Positions 63,499 to 64,000 of a stretch of DNA of 64,000 bases are shown here, piece by piece. The stretch's first letter is position 1. Every line of letters starts with the position of its first letter. The stretch is taken from assembly GCA_010671905.1 (NCBI GenBank), contig JAAHII010000001.1, positions 7,526,026 to 7,590,025 of the forward strand, in the 5' to 3' direction. A program made the position numbers and the translations under genes. The notes under the pieces are model-generated. The model saw only the letters and a program-made list of their open reading frames with translations. It did no database searches and was not told the DNA's origin. Origin of the DNA: Leptolyngbya sp. SIOISBB (lineage in GTDB: Bacteria > Cyanobacteriota > Cyanobacteriia > Phormidesmidales > Phormidesmidaceae).

Positions 63499-63851
63499 TC
63501 CAATGCTCCTTTTCGCCATGCATACACTAGACCGACCACAAGAATCGCGATAAAGATCAGCGCTTCTATAAATGCCAATAGCCCCAACTGACTGAAGGCC
63601 ACTGCCCACGGATACAAAAACACAGTTTCAACATCAAAGATGACGAATACCAAGGCAAACATGTAGTAGCGAATGTTGAATTGAATCCAAGCGCCACCAA
63701 TGGGCTCCATCCCTGATTCGTAGGTAGTTCTACGACTGGGTCCTTGCCGTTTTGGGCTGAGGAAATAAGCAATTCCAAGTGCCAAGATCGGCACTGAACC
63801 ACATAGGAGGAGAAAGACTAGTAGGTATTCGTACCCAGTTAAGACAAACAC
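63489..63851 (-). CDS. ndhC: NDH-1 subunit NdhC
   Basis: 120 residues, three membrane helices (about 7-30, 60-80, 88-110). Signature sequences are [20 protein letters not shown] and [18 protein letters not shown]. First gene of the ndhC-K-J operon; its end overlaps ndhK by ten bases. The membrane-arm subunit takes part in forming the quinone cavity. Confidence 0.96.
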   Translation of the reverse strand: MFVLTGYEYLLVFLLLCGSVPILALGIAYFLSPKRQGPSRRTTYESGMEPIGGAWIQFNIRYYMFALVFVIFDVETVFLYPWAVAFSQLGLLAFIEALIFIAILVVGLVYAWRKGALEWS

Positions 63852-64000
63852 TGCGTATCCTCACTCACGGTCGCACACAGTCTCTTACTGCACGCGTTTC
63901 CATATTAGTTTACATTCGCTTGAACTTCAGGCGATTCCTGGATGCAAGTGTTTTGCAGTTCCCATGCTGTTTATTAGTCAAGCTCATACTTCTATCATTT
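63852..64000. other. Upstream region of ndhC, truncated by window edge
   Basis: 149 bp that should contain the ndhC promoter and leader. No clear motif was read. Confidence 0.35.

Overview
The window is chromosomal DNA from a cyanobacterium. The evidence is the ndhC-ndhK-ndhJ cluster of the photosynthetic NDH-1 complex at the right edge, a BciB-type divinyl reductase for chlorophyll synthesis, a cluster resembling the Synechocystis photosystem II assembly (PAP) operon, serine/threonine kinases and TIR proteins with WD40 propellers, and very frequent copies of the HIP1 octamer (gcgatcgc). The mid-range GC content and the dispersed repeats and IS elements would suit a Leptolyngbya-like filamentous lineage; that placement is inference.

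Left part (1-18650): a truncated RluA-type pseudouridine synthase, an adenosine deaminase family enzyme, then an IS-rich patch. An IS1182-family element (about 3422-5283) sits between two ends that look like those of the intact Tn5/IS4-like element at 6251-7762, so it appears nested in a decayed relative of that element. After this come a large membrane protein, a CPBP protease, a secreted S33 peptidase broken by one extra C, a secreted hypothetical protein, and a MATE exporter with an AraC regulator. A 1.6 kb gene-poor stretch holds a perfect 16-bp hairpin, a G-poor segment and clustered TGAGACT/AGTCTCA dyads; related dyads occur on both sides of the IS4 element.

Middle (18650-33300): AEC transporter and FTR1 iron permease; a kinase-WD40 protein divergent from bciB, with a possible structured RNA between them; hypothetical proteins; then a SLOG (LSDAT/TRPM-like) protein followed in the same direction by a winged-helix-TIR-TM-WD40 protein. 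That pair is the best candidate here for a nucleotide-based signalling or defence unit. A HIBADH-type reductase follows, again with a one-base homopolymer frameshift.

PAP-like cluster (33900-38930): a phycobilisome-like helical protein, V4R protein, small protein (frameshifted at T8), second phycobilisome-like protein, second V4R protein and a SpkG-like kinase, all on the plus strand and tightly packed.

Right part (39000-64000): two RidA-family proteins of different active-site type, a ParA/MinD ATPase, a KamA-type radical SAM enzyme, a WD40 propeller, a small XRE regulator, a dihydroorotase-like protein lacking most metal ligands, a double histidine phosphatase, an amino-acid ABC permease, gamma-glutamyltransferase, a PhoB/SphR-like regulator, a TauE permease, a TRAP transporter (binding protein convergent with its permeases), a PhzF protein, a TetR regulator divergent from an FAD oxidoreductase, a decayed IS110 copy and ndhCKJ.

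Three genes carry single extra bases in homopolymers (C7, G6, T8), all reading through if one base is removed. Sequencing error, recent inactivation and slippage cannot be told apart from the sequence alone. No tRNA, rRNA or CRISPR array was recognised.
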